64,000 nucleotides of DNA from Eutreptiella sp. 'Long Island Sound 2002' (lineage: Eukaryota > Euglenozoa > Euglenophyceae > Eutreptiales > Eutreptiaceae), in NCBI GenBank assembly GCA_964036045.1, contig OZ038382.1, positions 75,564,687 to 75,628,686 of the forward strand, written 5' to 3'. Below are positions 10,549 to 21,559 of this stretch, piece by piece (the stretch's first letter is position 1; the number at the start of each line of letters is the position of its first letter). The notes under the pieces were generated by a model. The model saw only the letters and a program-made list of their open reading frames with translations, was not told the origin of the DNA and searched no databases. Made by a program: the position numbers and the translations under genes.

Positions 10549-11076
10549 GTGTCTGCCATTACAGCCGGTGTTGGACTGGAATCTCTTCTGAACCCCACCT
10601 CGCTGAGACCTCGCCAGGTTGGCAAGCAACCGAAGTTCAATGGGAACCCCAGATGTTGGCCCCAGTTCGAACCAGAGCTCAAGCTGCGGGTTAAAACCCA
10701 AAACGTTTACCAGGATCAGTTCCGGACGGACCTCTTGGACTGTCTTGAGGGACCGCCGGCGAACACCTGGCTTCGGACGTGGAGTGATCGCGAAGAGACA
10801 AGTTCCCCCCTTACCTTTCACAAGGTGTGGGAACAGCTGGAGGTACGTGGATCCCGACTGCCGGATGATCATTACGACCAGATGCTTAAGAATTTTCCCT
10901 CATCTTCGCGACTAATCCTCAATGAGTTTCAGGATAAGAAGCAACACTTCTGGAATCTGGTCGAGGAGGCTGATCATTCAGGTGAAAAGTTCTCCAATGC
11001 TGAGTTGAAAATTTTGATTTTCGATAAAATCCCCTCTGAAACTGCCGCCACCCTTCGCAACAAACAGTCCGAATAA
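10549..11076 (+). pseudogene. gag fragment, family B
   Basis: The frame has no ATG at its start and opens straight after the LTR of element 1. It resembles a retrotransposon gag/capsid domain (KFNGNPRCWPQFEPELKL, then FHKVWEQLE and LNEFQDKKQHFWNLVEEAD). It closes at a TAA (11074-11076), but the same phase continues with gag-like sequence (VKTWWAEVHGFDASANKF) until a further stop near 11203. It is a truncated and decayed capsid gene. Confidence 0.72.
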
Positions 11077-12630
11077 AAGGTCAAGACCTGGTGGGCGGAG
11101 GTGCATGGCTTTGATGCCTCCGCCAACAAATTTTCAGTTCGGGAGGCACTTCAAAGGTGTTCCCCCACGTCGTTTTCGAAGGTGAAATTCACTGAAGACA
11201 CGTGAAAAATCACGTTTCATGAACATGAGGATCCAGACTTGTTTGTCCAAGTCCTGAACAGGGGAGTAAGGTTCCATGGGCAGCACCTTAGGGCAAGAAA
11301 CTGGGTGTTTTTGTACACCCCAAAGGAACCCTGGGAAGAGGTTGAGCGGCTCCCTGACGCCGCTAGCCAAAGTTGCCATGAGGGCCTTGGGGGTGGTAAA
11401 AATTCCTAGCAAAATGCCCAGGGTGGCGCCAATAGGAGCAACAAAAAGGTGAATGACACAAAGGGTGTCCAGCATGAGTGTGGCACCAGCCTCTTGCTCG
11501 GGTCTACGAACCGAGCGAAGTCACATTCTACGGAGAATCACCGGTGGTCAGCCCACGATCACAAGATTATTGGGGAAAAGGTCATTAATCTCCCTCAGAA
11601 TTCGGACACAACCGCCTGACGAGTGCATGGAGGGAGGGCTGGAAAAGGACATCAAACCCCCTCCGCTGGAACCAAAAATCTTAGGGGCCCAAGCAGTTCC
11701 CAAGGCACAGAAAATCGGACGCCATCCGGGTCTGGTTGGCAGCCCGGTGGTCAATAAAATACCAATGGCACCCCTGGTGGCGGAAATCGAAACCCAGGCC
11801 AAACCCCCCGATCCGGCGGAAAGAAAGGAAATACCCAAGGATCCCAGGGCATGGGTAAGGGAAACCCGTCTGAGGCCTCTTCTTCAGGCAAGGGCAAGGG
11901 GCGTGGCGGCGGTGGAGGTCCCTCATCTGGCGGCCGTGGCCGTGGAAGGGGCAATCATCGTGTGGATCAGGTGTCCGGTGCACACCAGGTGTCAGATGCA
12001 GACCGAGATTACGTCGGAAAGGCTTTGAATCCAGCAGATGATCCGCTCCATGAGGAGCGGATCGATGAATCTGACTGCATCCACCAGGTTGATGTGGCCG
12101 CTGGAGGCCAGAACCCCTAGGTGAGCCAAGAAAATTGCCCCTCCCCAGGCGATTTCAGGCATGACCCCCCGATTCCTTCTCAACCCTTCCTTGATGTAGG
12201 GTCTATTGTCTCCTTTTCCCTGGATCCGGCCACGGATCCTCCTGCTGCAGTGGCCGAGGTGGGTGTACAGTCCAAGCACAGGGCCCGGGAGTTCAGCACA
12301 AAGCTGTGGGTTTCTGATTGCAAAGGCAATTTTCACCTCGCCACTTTCTTGTGTGACAGTCGGTTTGGAGGTGAATCTCTAATCCAATTCTTTCTCACCT
12401 GACGACTGCCTGTTTGATTCGCCTCATCCCGTTAGTTCCTGGACACCCTCTCTCAGGCGGACACCGCGGTTGTAATATATCAGCCCATTTGGTCACTCAG
12501 GACCTTTGAGATGCGGGCAAAGTTGAAGAAGTTGTCCTTAAGGATGACTACTTCTACCGTGCCAAAAAAAAGTATGACCTTTACTTGGGCCATCCTTGGC
12601 TTCGCAAGAATAGGGTGGCGCCTGTAGGTC
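11077..12630 (+). pseudogene. gag tail and protease remnant, family B
   Basis: In the phase of 11851-12120 there is a Gly/Arg/Ser-rich, nucleocapsid-like stretch (SGKGKGRGGGGG and GGRGRGRG), closed by TAG at 12118-12120. The next in-phase frame (12121-12402) contains TFLCDSRFGGESLI, which I read as a degenerate aspartic-protease active site (DSG replaced by DSR). After a phase change, DLYLGHPWL (about 12570-12600) matches the conserved C-terminal protease motif. No CCHC knuckle was found. Assignment of the protease rests on motif order. Confidence 0.5.
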
Positions 12631-13533
12631 ATGTCACGGGTATGTTTTTTGCTGGAGTCAGGTCCCTTGGAGTGCCCTGAGATTCTTTTTTTACAAGCAG
12701 GGTTCAAAAGTGCAGAACAATTTTGGAGGCAAAAAATTACTTCAAAGTTTCGAGAAGATGTCACCAGTGCTGAGGTGAATGGAAGTGTTGAGTACTCTCG
12801 GGAGTTAGAATGTCTTTGTAGGGACTCTCAGCCACGACGCCCTTTGCGCTGGCACTCGTTATCCTACAGAGTTGTCGATAAATGCGGCGATGCTATTCTC
12901 GAATATTTTTATGAACACCATTCCTTTACCCCACAGTACGATGCCTTTGCTAATCGTGAGAGCACAAGGTTCGATAATTGCTTTCGCAACGCTTGGACCC
13001 CAAAATGGGACAAGAAGCTATGGATGAATCCTCCATTTCAGTTAATCCAGCAGGTCATCCACAAAATCAAACAAGATAAAAACCAGGCAATTTTAGTTGT
13101 ACCCTTGTGGGACGACAAGCCGTGGTTTCAGGATTTGCAGGACATTTGTGACGACTACATCGAACTTCCAAGCAAGATTAAGCTGTACGCCAGAGACGAC
13201 ACAAGCCTCCTCCGACAACGCTCCTGGAGTTCGCTCGCATTCCTGGCGGATGGAGGGCTTCCTGAGTCTGATTCTGCTGATTCTGGGAATGATCCTTGTG
13301 TCGGGTCACAATCTGAGGTTGAGCGTGGTACTGATGATGAATGTATTTTTTCTGCTCTTTCTCCGTCAGATGCCGAGGATGATCCGTCGTCAAATGGATC
13401 CGCCTCGTCTCCCTCTTCCCCAATACGATCGACATCGAAGAGAATCTTCAGTGCACGGGTGAAGAAAAGTTTTAAATCGCGCTGCAAATTGAGAGTTTTT
13501 TTACAAAAAACCTCGTGTGGAAGCTTTCAATGA
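12631..13533 (+). pseudogene. Dam-like methyltransferase-type domain of family B pol
   Basis: A 300-codon open stretch within broken pol. Residues about 95-215 read YDAFANRESTRF, then WDKKLWMNPPFQLIQQVIHKI, then AILVVPLWDDKPWF, then DDYIELPSK and LADGGL. The combination D-x-FA, NPPF and vxPxW is the signature of the Dam-like domain found in DIRS-type retroelements and of phage-type N6-adenine methyltransferases, where NPPF/NPPY is the catalytic motif. A Ser/Asp-rich linker follows towards RT. It lies between protease and RT, as in families A and C. Enzymatic activity is unproven and the surrounding frame is broken. The ATG at 12631 is not meaningful. Confidence 0.62.
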
Positions 13534-14503
13534 TGCTTTTGAGGAGCTGTATCACAAAGATGATCTCTGGAATGTCGGCAAACGACCCACCACCTTCAAG
13601 AGGCAGTTGATACGGACCTTTTTCGAGACATCCGTAAGAAGATTCTTCCTGCTGAGGCGGAGGAGATTGCCAGAGTTTTTTCGACAGTAATTTCTGGCGA
13701 TCAGGTGGGCACTGAGCTGTTTTCCAAGATAAGAGAAAACATTTTCAAGGAACGGAAGGACAAAAACCCTGTCCAGCAAGTTAGTCAAAAACCCCCTTGT
13801 CCATGGGCAGTTCGGTGAAGCCTTCATCGAGCTTTGTGACGGCTGAAAGGTGAGGAAACAGCGCCCCTATGAGAACCCTGGACAAAACATGAGATCCTCA
13901 GAAAAGGGATCCAGAGAAATCTCAGCGGATTTGATTGGCTTGACAGTTGTATGACCAGCGACTGGTGCTGTGCACCATTTACAGTTCCAAAACCGGCACC
14001 TGCAGACCAGAACAGCATAGATGGTTGGTGAATGGTTGTTGATTTTCGCAACGTAAACGCCAAATCAAACGCGGATTCACACCCCCTTCCACTCATTGAG
14101 GAATAAATCGCCAAGAGGGCAAGAGTCGTGTGTTTTCTGTGCTGGGTCTCTGTCACGGCTTTCACCAAATGCTGTTGAAGAAGGACAGCCGGCCTCTCAA
14201 TTGTATCTGCACCCCATGTGGCCCCGTCCAGTGGATGGTCATGTCCATGAAACTGAAGAATGCGCCCTCATTCATTCAGAGAATGATGGAGGACGTGCTT
14301 TTTACAGCTCATCCAGAGCTCCGTGCCTTCGTCAGTGTGTACATACATGACATGATCATCGCGACGGAAGGGGAGGGACTGACCGAAGAGGAGCTGGTGG
14401 CCCTACATGAAAAACAGCTGAACCAGGTAATGGACATCCTTGATGCCAATCAGCTGATTTGTGGGAAGAAGAAGGGAAAATTGTTTTTAAAATCCGTCTA
14501 ATT
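13534..14503 (+). pseudogene. Reverse transcriptase remnant, family B
   Basis: RT motifs are scattered over several phases. VDFRNVNAKSNADSHPLPLI lies at about 14038-14097. Then GLCHGFHQMLLKKDSRP and CGPVQWMVMSMKLKNAPSF precede the catalytic box, read here as VYIHDMIIA (14338-14364) where the family norm is YxDDI. The His in place of the first Asp and the multiple stops show that it is inactive. Family C pol (GYHQMPLHPDSRP and GPMQWKVVPMGAKN) is its nearest relative in this window. Confidence 0.72.
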
Positions 14504-14597
14504 TTGTGTTTCTCTTCTCGAGAATGGTACATGCCGACGCAGTCCAGGGAAGCTTGTTGCTATTCAGAAGTGGGGGTGCCCTGAGACTATTACGGAA

Positions 14598-15296
14598 TTG
14601 AGAGGATTCCTGGGTTGTTGCAATTTTTACCACACATTAATGCCGAATTATGCCGAATTCGCCGCTTCGCTCACTGAATTACTGAAATTAGGGAGACATG
14701 CCTCCAAGGAGGGTTCAAAGGTGCGTGTCAAGTGGACCGATCAGCGCAAAGAAGCCTTCCATCACTTGAAGGCGGCCCTCTGCGAAGTCGCCACGTTGCA
14801 TGTGCCAAAATTGGACAAACCCTTCTACATAAGAACCAACGCATCCAGGTGTGCGATCGGAGCCGTCCTTGAACGGGTTGATGAAGCCACCGGCGATCAT
14901 TACCCTCTTGCATTTTGGTCTCAGAAGCTAGCCCAACGCCAAATGCAATGGTCGCCGCGTGAGTAAGAAACGTACGCCATAATCTGCGCTCTGAAAAAGT
15001 ACCAATCGTGGGTTGGCACCAATTGAGTCGAGGTCCTGGCGGATCATCGGTCTCTTGAATGTTGGGTCACAAAACACATTGATACGGTTTTGGGCCCAGC
15101 TGGTCAACGGGCCAATTGGCATGAATTTCTCAGTCTGTTTGACCTCCATGTGTCCTTTGTACCTGGAAAACACAACACGGTAGCACATGCTCTGAGCCGA
15201 TGGGCTTACCCCGATTCGGGGGGGCTGCAAAGTACCAACATCCATGGTACGGAGCAGGACCGCCACGTCGTAATCGAGTGGGATCAAGAAGAATAA
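14598..15296 (+). pseudogene. RNase H remnant, family B
   Basis: It begins MRGFLGCCNFYHTLMPNYA, the conserved end of gypsy RT. It continues with the RNase H core (YIRTNASRCAIGAVLER, where TDAS is usual, then PLAFWSQKLAQRQMQWSPRE), an in-frame TAA at 14965, and further motifs (VEVLADHRSLECW, LHVSFVPGKHNTVAHALSRW). One acidic catalytic residue is replaced (D to N). The order matches family C pol at about 37850-37280 on the other strand. Confidence 0.75.
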
Positions 15297-15590
15297 AAGC
15301 TAATTCGACGTGAATGCATGCAATGCTCTATTCAACGGCATGCATTACCGTGTCATGACACCACGGCCTTCTCAGATCCGGCGCAGGCTCATGAGATTAT
15401 CACCAAATCACTGGAAGTCGTGGAGAAAGTCACGGACCCCTCCTCCGGGAGTGTGAAACGGACTAAGTACAGCCAACCTGTAAGTCGATTTCGGTTGTTT
15501 CAGGGCATTAAACGTCGAGATCCAGCCAAATATCCACCCCTACCAAACAATTCTCTCATCATCCGCAACTGGACCAACTATTATATGGTT
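15297..15590 (+). pseudogene. RNase H-integrase linker of family B, up to the LINE insertion
   Basis: An open frame (15318-15596) encodes a linker that ends in RNWTNYYMV. The last 19 bases are the target site duplicated by the LINE. After the LINE the same six residues TNYYMV recur at 24941 and lead into the integrase. Confidence 0.65.
15572..15590 (+). repeat. Left 19-bp target-site duplication of the LINE
   Basis: GACCAACTATTATATGGTT is repeated exactly at 24940-24958. The length is typical of target-primed reverse transcription by a non-LTR retrotransposon. Confidence 0.92.
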
Positions 15591-16197
15591 TTTTGAATGT
15601 TCTTAACCGCATCAACTTGTTCTGGGGCTGACGTCCCCCAATGAAAGTATTTACAACAACATATTGAGATATGTACAGGGGTGCTCTGATGGTAAGGTTA
15701 GATGAACGCTGATTTACCCTGTGGGGGAGGGGGGGGGTTCAGGAAGGGGCAGAGGGCTGAAGGGGTCGAGAGGAGGAGACAGAAGGTCGCTGGATGGGCG
15801 GAAGAAATTTCAGATGTCCCGGGAGGCGTTGGAGTGGGGCGGGGCAGGGGCAGACGGACCTGGGCACCTAGTAGCGGTGGGCCTAGAGGGGAGAGGTAGG
15901 CCTGTTTGACGGTAGCGTGTCTTGGAGCGTGGGGGTGGGAGAGGGGGGTTGGTCTTGGCGCGCTTTGGCGGCGCCCAAACGATTGTGGTCTGATGGGTTT
16001 GTGGTGATCGATGGCGTTTTTGTGGTGGCCGTGGCGGTGAGTGCTGAGGAGGGCGGGGAATGGCCGAGGGGGGGGGGGCGTGGGGCGGGTGCGCCGCTGG
16101 ACCGGCGTTTGGAGTTTTTTGGCGCGCGGCAAGTGGCTGGTTGTGCTTTGGCTGACGCTGGCTTGGACGGTTTTTTTAAGGCGTGTTCGGGGAGAGG
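15591..16197 (-). other. LINE 3' region, proline-coding and C-rich
   Basis: On the coding strand this stretch is strongly C-rich (runs of G on the plus strand, e.g. 15722-15735 and 16069-16078). A 213-codon frame (16339-15698) overlaps it and is very rich in Pro, Ser and His, with no recognisable domain. I treat it as the C-terminal tail or 3' UTR of the LINE. Confidence 0.5.
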
Positions 16198-17121
16198 TCA
16201 GGCTTGCTGGTATACGGGGCGGGTCCGAGGGGGCATGTGGACGGAGGTACTGAACGCACCCTGCGAAACCGAGAAGGGGTTGAGAGGGTCCGAGGGGTGC
16301 GCCCAAAGTATTGGGTCCCAAGGGAGAGGATTCGAACACAGCCAGTCATGTGCTTGGTGGACAGCCTTGTCCAGGTGCTTTACGCGTTCCTCCAGGGCTA
16401 GGCCAAGCATGGCCCTGTGCTCGGCGCGGGTGGAGCCCGGGATTGGCTGGGAGAGGCAGGACCATAGGGACTTAGGTACCAGAGTTCTCATGAAATTCCT
16501 GCGGTCAGCCTCTGAGGGTCCAGAGAGCCACCAGTGCAGGACAATGGGGCTGAAAAGGGGCCTCCAGGAAGAGACGTATGCCTGGACGTGCTGGTCTAAC
16601 GCATTGCAGAAGGCAAGGCAGGATAGAGGGTCGAAGGGATGGTGCTGTCCGCACCTGGAACAGTGGTAGTCGTGAAGCAAATTGCTCCACTGGTACCCGT
16701 GCACATTGTAGCACCCGGACGCCAGTTTGAAAAACAGGGACGAAAACCAGGAAGCTTTATTGTACAGGCTGAAGCTGGGGCCGACCGCTATGTTGTTATG
16801 GGAATGCTGCGGCAATAGGTGGCGGAATTGCTGCACCCTAAACTTGTGGAGGACAGGCAGGTGGTGTACCGCCACTGAACCCAGGGAGGGGGGGGGGAGG
16901 AGGTCTGGGGTAAAAATCAGACTGTGAGCTGCCCATTTAGAGAAATGGTCGGTGATTTCGTTGCCAATAAAATCGGCGTGACCTCTAATCCACATGATGT
17001 GGAGGGGGTTGGTGATGAGAAGTAGCGCTGTGTACGGCGACGGTCCATGTGTCGTCTTGAGAAGGGCTGGGCTTATAGACTTGGCATTTCTGGAGGGTGG
17101 ACACCACCTGTTCGTCGTCAA
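16198..17121 (-). pseudogene. LINE RNase H C-terminal part and tail
   Basis: The frame contains LHIMWIRGHADFIGNEITDH, the conserved end of LINE-type RNase H (wxxGHxxxxGNexaD). A cysteine/histidine-containing tail follows (YHCSRCGQHHPFDPLSCLAFC), resembling the zinc-binding region common downstream of the RT in LINE proteins. It overlaps the RT frame (16985) in a different phase. A frameshift therefore separates it from the first RNase H motifs encoded upstream. The ATG at 17121 is not a biological start. Confidence 0.72.
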
Positions 17122-19423
17122 TCAACAAATATACTTTGTATTGGGAAAGTTCCCTGTGGATCCAGCGTATGGCTGCTACCGCCCCCGGGAACTCAGAACC
17201 CAGAGAAAAGGGATGCGGTGAGGATAGGCACAGGACTCTGGTTGTACCGTCGGGTAGAAAGGCCGTGACGGCGGCCGCATGGCCGGACTCACCGGAGGAG
17301 CAATCGGAATATAGCCACACCCGCTGTAGGCCGGGGGTCGGCGGCCTGGTTAGTGCCTCTGCGTCATCGTGGCATCCCCACTCGTCGAGAGACTTCTTCT
17401 CTAGGTAGTGTTCTGCCTGTAGAACAAAGAGATGGCCGTGTTGGCTGATTCCCAGTGCGTGTGCGTTGTGCGGTGGCGCTGGGGGTTCGGGGACGGTCTC
17501 TTGAGGGCGCAAAAATTCAGGGACTAGCTGGAAGTGAGAGGGGCGGGAGTAATCCATGATGGCGTGGCATGGCATGTGCATGGTGTAGGATGTGTTGGTA
17601 TCCACCGAGTAAACCCCGTCGTTGAACGAGACGTTGGCCCATTTGGAGGTGGCCTCGGTCACTCTTCCTGTGGCCTGTCCTGATTTGAACCTAACGGTTA
17701 CCTGGGTACCAGGCGTTAGATCCCGAATAGCAGTGGGTCTCCACGGGCCTATGCTGTGGAAATATATGCCTAGGGCATGGATGGAGTCCATAAAAGAGTT
17801 TTGCACCGGATCTGAGGCCCTCTGGTTCGAGCTGAGTAAAGACTGGACGTACAGGGGGCCAACTGACTTTGGGGCAAGGCCGCAAAGGGCCCGTAATCCA
17901 TAGTTAACGGTGGCAACGTGGACGCTGTGCGGTAGAAATTTCATTCCCAACCCTCCATTTGGGCGAGCCGCGAAACGGTCTTTGGGGGAGACTAGACATG
18001 TGATGCTTCGAGACGAAACTCCTGCCCAGATGAGTGACTGAAGCTTTTCGAGCTGGTTGGGGGAAAGAGAGTGGGTGATTGAGCGGTAGGCGAGTGCTGG
18101 GACCAGCTGAGAGTTCGTCAGGCGGACCTTCTCACTAAGTGTAAGAGGCAAGGGAGAGAGTCCGGCAAAATAACTCTGGATTTCCGCCTTGAGCATGTGA
18201 AACAGGCGCCTTGCTTGGTGGCAAGTAAAAAGATAAACCCCCAGGTATTTATAGCATGTGTGCGGGCGACCCGTTTTTTTGTTGTACGTGAGGAATTCCG
18301 AGCCCCTGGGTGTCAGAAACTCTTTATGGGGGGCTGTGCCATTGGCGTGGACTTCGGTTTTAGACACATTCATGTCCAGACCCCAGTCCCTGGCTGGTCC
18401 ATCGAAGTAGTTGAGACTGTTTTGGATGTGGACGACGTCCTCACTTCTGATCAGGATGTCGTCGATGTACGCGTGGTGGCTAGTGCGGGCATTTGCCCGG
18501 GGGGGTGGCACAGTGGCAAAAAAATGGTGGAAGAGGGAGTTGAGATAGAGAATGAAGAGGAGTGGGGAGAGGGGACATCCTTGTCGGAGGCCTCTGGTTT
18601 GGAGGTAAGCGTGGGGAGTGCGGCCATTGATGATGGGGCTGTCTTGAGGGAAGGAGTATCGTTGCTTCATGAGAGAAATTGTGGAAGTAGAAAAATTTCC
18701 CCGTTTGAGGACGGTCCGGAGTCTGCCATGAGGCACTGAATTAAAGGCTTTATTGAAATCGATGAACAGCGAGTAGTTTTTCTTTGATTTTGCATAAAGG
18801 GCTTTGAGATGATACAGATGATCAGCGCATTGGTGGCCGGGAAGGCCACCGTGCTGGATTTCTGAAAGGATGTCGTGTGCAAAAGCCTGAGCGCGCAGGT
18901 GTTTGCAGGCAAAAGTGGCCGAGAGCTTGTAAATACAGTCTAAGAGGGCAATAGGACGGTAATTTGAGGGGGAGAAAGGGTCGCCTTTCTTATAAAGTAA
19001 ACATATTTTCGCGCATAGCCAGTGCGGCGGCAGCGGTGAATGGAGGAAGCGGTTTAAAATGGAGTGGAAAAAACGTTGAATGGGTTCCGGACAGAGGGCC
19101 AGGATGTAGTTGTTTGTTTTGTCCGGTCCCCCGGCTTTTGATGGCTTACTGTGTTTTAAGTGGTTCAGGAACTGCTGCCAGGTCACAGTAGGTATGTGGT
19201 CGTTCTTGGCAGAAACGGGGCATGTGGGCGAGTGGGACAGGACCTCTTCGACAAAGTCCTGGGGGGGGGCGTAATCCGGATGCCGTCCAAGATGAAGCAG
19301 GGTGTCCCCAAAACATTTAGCTACATCTGCCGGGTCACTCAGGAGCTCTTTGGTAGCTGGATCTCTGACAACGAGAGGCTCCAGGTCTTCAGGGCAGAGG
19401 GTGCGAGCAACAGTGCTTTTCAT
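16985..19423 (-). pseudogene. LINE reverse transcriptase and N-terminal RNase H
   Basis: An 812-codon frame. RT fingers and palm occupy about residues 100-400: KICLLYKKGDPFSPSNYRPI, SLFIDFNKAFNSVPHGRL (first catalytic Asp near 220), RGLRQGCPLSPLLF, and the catalytic AYIDDILIR near 318. A segment near residue 570 (VTVRFKSGQATGRVTEATS) looks like a small SH3/Tudor-like beta fold, inferred only. RNase H starts near 705 (WLYSDCSSGESGHAAAV, EFPGAVAAIRWI, LIDDEQVVSTLQK), then the phase is lost. Upstream, a stop (TAG, 8 codons before the ATG) separates it from the endonuclease frame. Confidence 0.85.
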
Positions 19424-19581
19424 CTGGACCCCCGGACCAGACTACTGTGAAGCTTTCTCTTCGCTTTGGTTTCGTCCGAGGACCGTAAGGTGTTTACCAC
19501 GGACTGAACTTCCGCAATGTGCTCGGGAAATGCCGGGGAAGAAGGAGGCGGGGGTGAGCGTTATAATTTCCTGAGCTTGCC

Positions 19582-20673
19582 CTAGCCCTCTTGGTCTTTG
19601 CGCTGCGGTTTCGGACGCGTGATTTTGTGGTACGCAGACCCAACCTGCAGGAGGAGAGAATCAGTGGCGGCGATGATCTCTTCCAATGGGGCCCTGGCAG
19701 GGGCATCCTGGAGGTCCCGGCACCAGTCGGAGATAAGCCGTACGCTTTTGGAGAATTGTTGCTTTTCGTCACTAGAAAGCTTCCGAAAAATGCAAGGGGG
19801 GAGTGGTGGCTGAGACAGAAGGATCGGGGAGGGGCACTGGAAGACCGCAACCACTGGGTGGTGGTCAGAGATGGTGTAGCCCGTGAGGACCGACGCATCC
19901 AGAAGGGGAAAGTGCGACACAAGGCGAGGGGACGCAAAGATGTAGTCCAGTCTTGCTTCGCTGTCCCAGCGGTCGCTTGCGTGGCGGGTATACTGCCTGA
20001 GGGAGAAGTGCTCTGACCTGAAAGTGTCCACCAACCTAGATGGGAGGTATTCCACTTCCCCCGTGAGCCAGTGCCACTCATGTAGATCGACCAAGCTGTG
20101 CTGGTCAAGTTCGGGATCCAGAACGCAGTTAAAATCACCCCCCAGGATGTGATTGGGGTGATCGTCGAAATAAGAAGCAAGAACTCGCTGTATGGTGTCA
20201 CGGTACGGAGCTGGGGCCCCCGTGCGCAGCGGGGGGGAGTAAACTGAGAAGACGTGCAGGGGAGCTGCTTCCAGAAGGGATATTTTGGCACCACAGATAA
20301 GGCCGTCGCTGTCTCTGGGCGGGACACAGCTGGTATATCTCGCGATGCGCGGGCCTGCAATGACCGACACCCCGTGTTTGTGGCCGCAGACATTTGAGAA
20401 GACTTTAGCGCGGTCATTGCCAAAGGCGTACCGCTGTGGGAGGAGAGGGGGAGAGTTTAGCTCCTGAAGGAGTATAATGTCATATCCCTCGTTTAGGAAA
20501 TGCAAAATTGACGCGGGCGTGTTCTGGCTCTTTGCCGTGTTGAAGGACACAACACGGCTGGTCGGGACGGAGGGAAGAGAAGGGGGGGGGCGGCGCAAGC
20601 GTTTAAGCTTGAAGGGCCTGTGCACTTGGGGGGGGGGGGAAGGAGGGTGTTCGAATGGAGGAATAGCGGGCAT
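19582..20673 (-). pseudogene. LINE apurinic-type endonuclease
   Basis: A 363-codon frame with the full APE/EEP signature in order: RVVSFNTAKS, IILLQELNSP (Mg-binding Glu), HVFSVYSPP, LGGDFNCVLD, ARLDYIFASP and YTISDHHPVV (catalytic Asp-His). It would nick the target DNA and prime reverse transcription. The frame closes at 19582, about 160 bases before the RT frame starts in another phase, so at least one indel has separated them. Upstream of the ATG is a poly-C stretch (plus-strand G run, 20629-20638). Confidence 0.85.
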
Positions 20674-21559
20674 CCAGGGGGGAGTCCGGTGTCAGGAGCG
20701 TTGGTATGTGGGCATGGTCCTCATTCTGTATTCAGGGGTCGGGGTTGCACTGTTCTAGTGCAGAAATCCGTGAGTGAAGTGCTTGTGCGTATGCTTTGGG
20801 CGAGGGGTGTAGGGCTGTGTCACAGGCAGTGCGAAGAGAGGGGTGTATAGTCAGGTCTGTAGAGAGACTTGTGTCTGGGACCAATATTCTCGGGTTGATG
20901 TGTGCTTGCTCCACAGGGAGAATCTCGCGATGCGAGAGACGGTGGCGGTGAGGGAGGCACCGTGCACGCCCATGCGGGCGAGGACCTCTTGACACCGTCT
21001 CATGTTACTTCTCCTGCGGTGGCACTGACGGGTTGGAGGGGGGCAGAAAGAATATGGGGACGGGTAGCATTCGGTAGACTCATCAGAGCTTCCCACAAGG
21101 GGAACCACAGGACCTTGTGGTCCGGTACACAGTGAGCGCAGATCAGCCCGGTCAGGGCATACCTGGCGGTCACAGGGGTTAAGGAATTCATGTCACGCAC
21201 AGGGGGAGTGGTAGAGCGATGGCCTTGCCATGCCTGAGAACATGCAATAATGGTGATGGAGGGTATTCGTGGTCTTAAAGCGAAGACCACGTCTCGTGTG
21301 CACAGAAGGGTGACGCCGAGCGTAGGTTCATTAATTCCTCTCATGTTGCCCTGGGTCAGGGGGCTCTGAGGATGTCGTATGGAGGTCTGTTTCTATACCA
21401 GTGTGACGGAAGACAAGGGATACCCTGAAGTCTCAGGAAATGCGCCGCTTCTCCACTGTGTCATAGTCGTGAGCTGGGACTCGGTGCGTCCACTTGTCGC
21501 GGGCTTCCCCAGAAATTAGGAGGAGGCTGCGGCGCTGTAGGAAGACTATTTGCCTTTTC
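20674..21559 (-). other. LINE region between ORF1 and endonuclease
   Basis: About 0.9 kb on the coding strand without recognisable domains. Short overlapping frames (21344-21000, 21108-20851) occur in different phases. It may be the junction of ORF1 and ORF2 or a decayed N-terminus of ORF2. Confidence 0.4.

Noticed and set aside
12895-13270. Restriction-modification system or phage methyltransferase gene
   Set aside because: The domain sits inside a gypsy pol between protease and RT in three families, so it is part of the retroelement rather than a separate gene.
15917-16669. 250-codon plus-strand frame
   Set aside because: It lies antisense to the LINE C-terminal region in a G-rich stretch. 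The supported coding strand is the minus strand.
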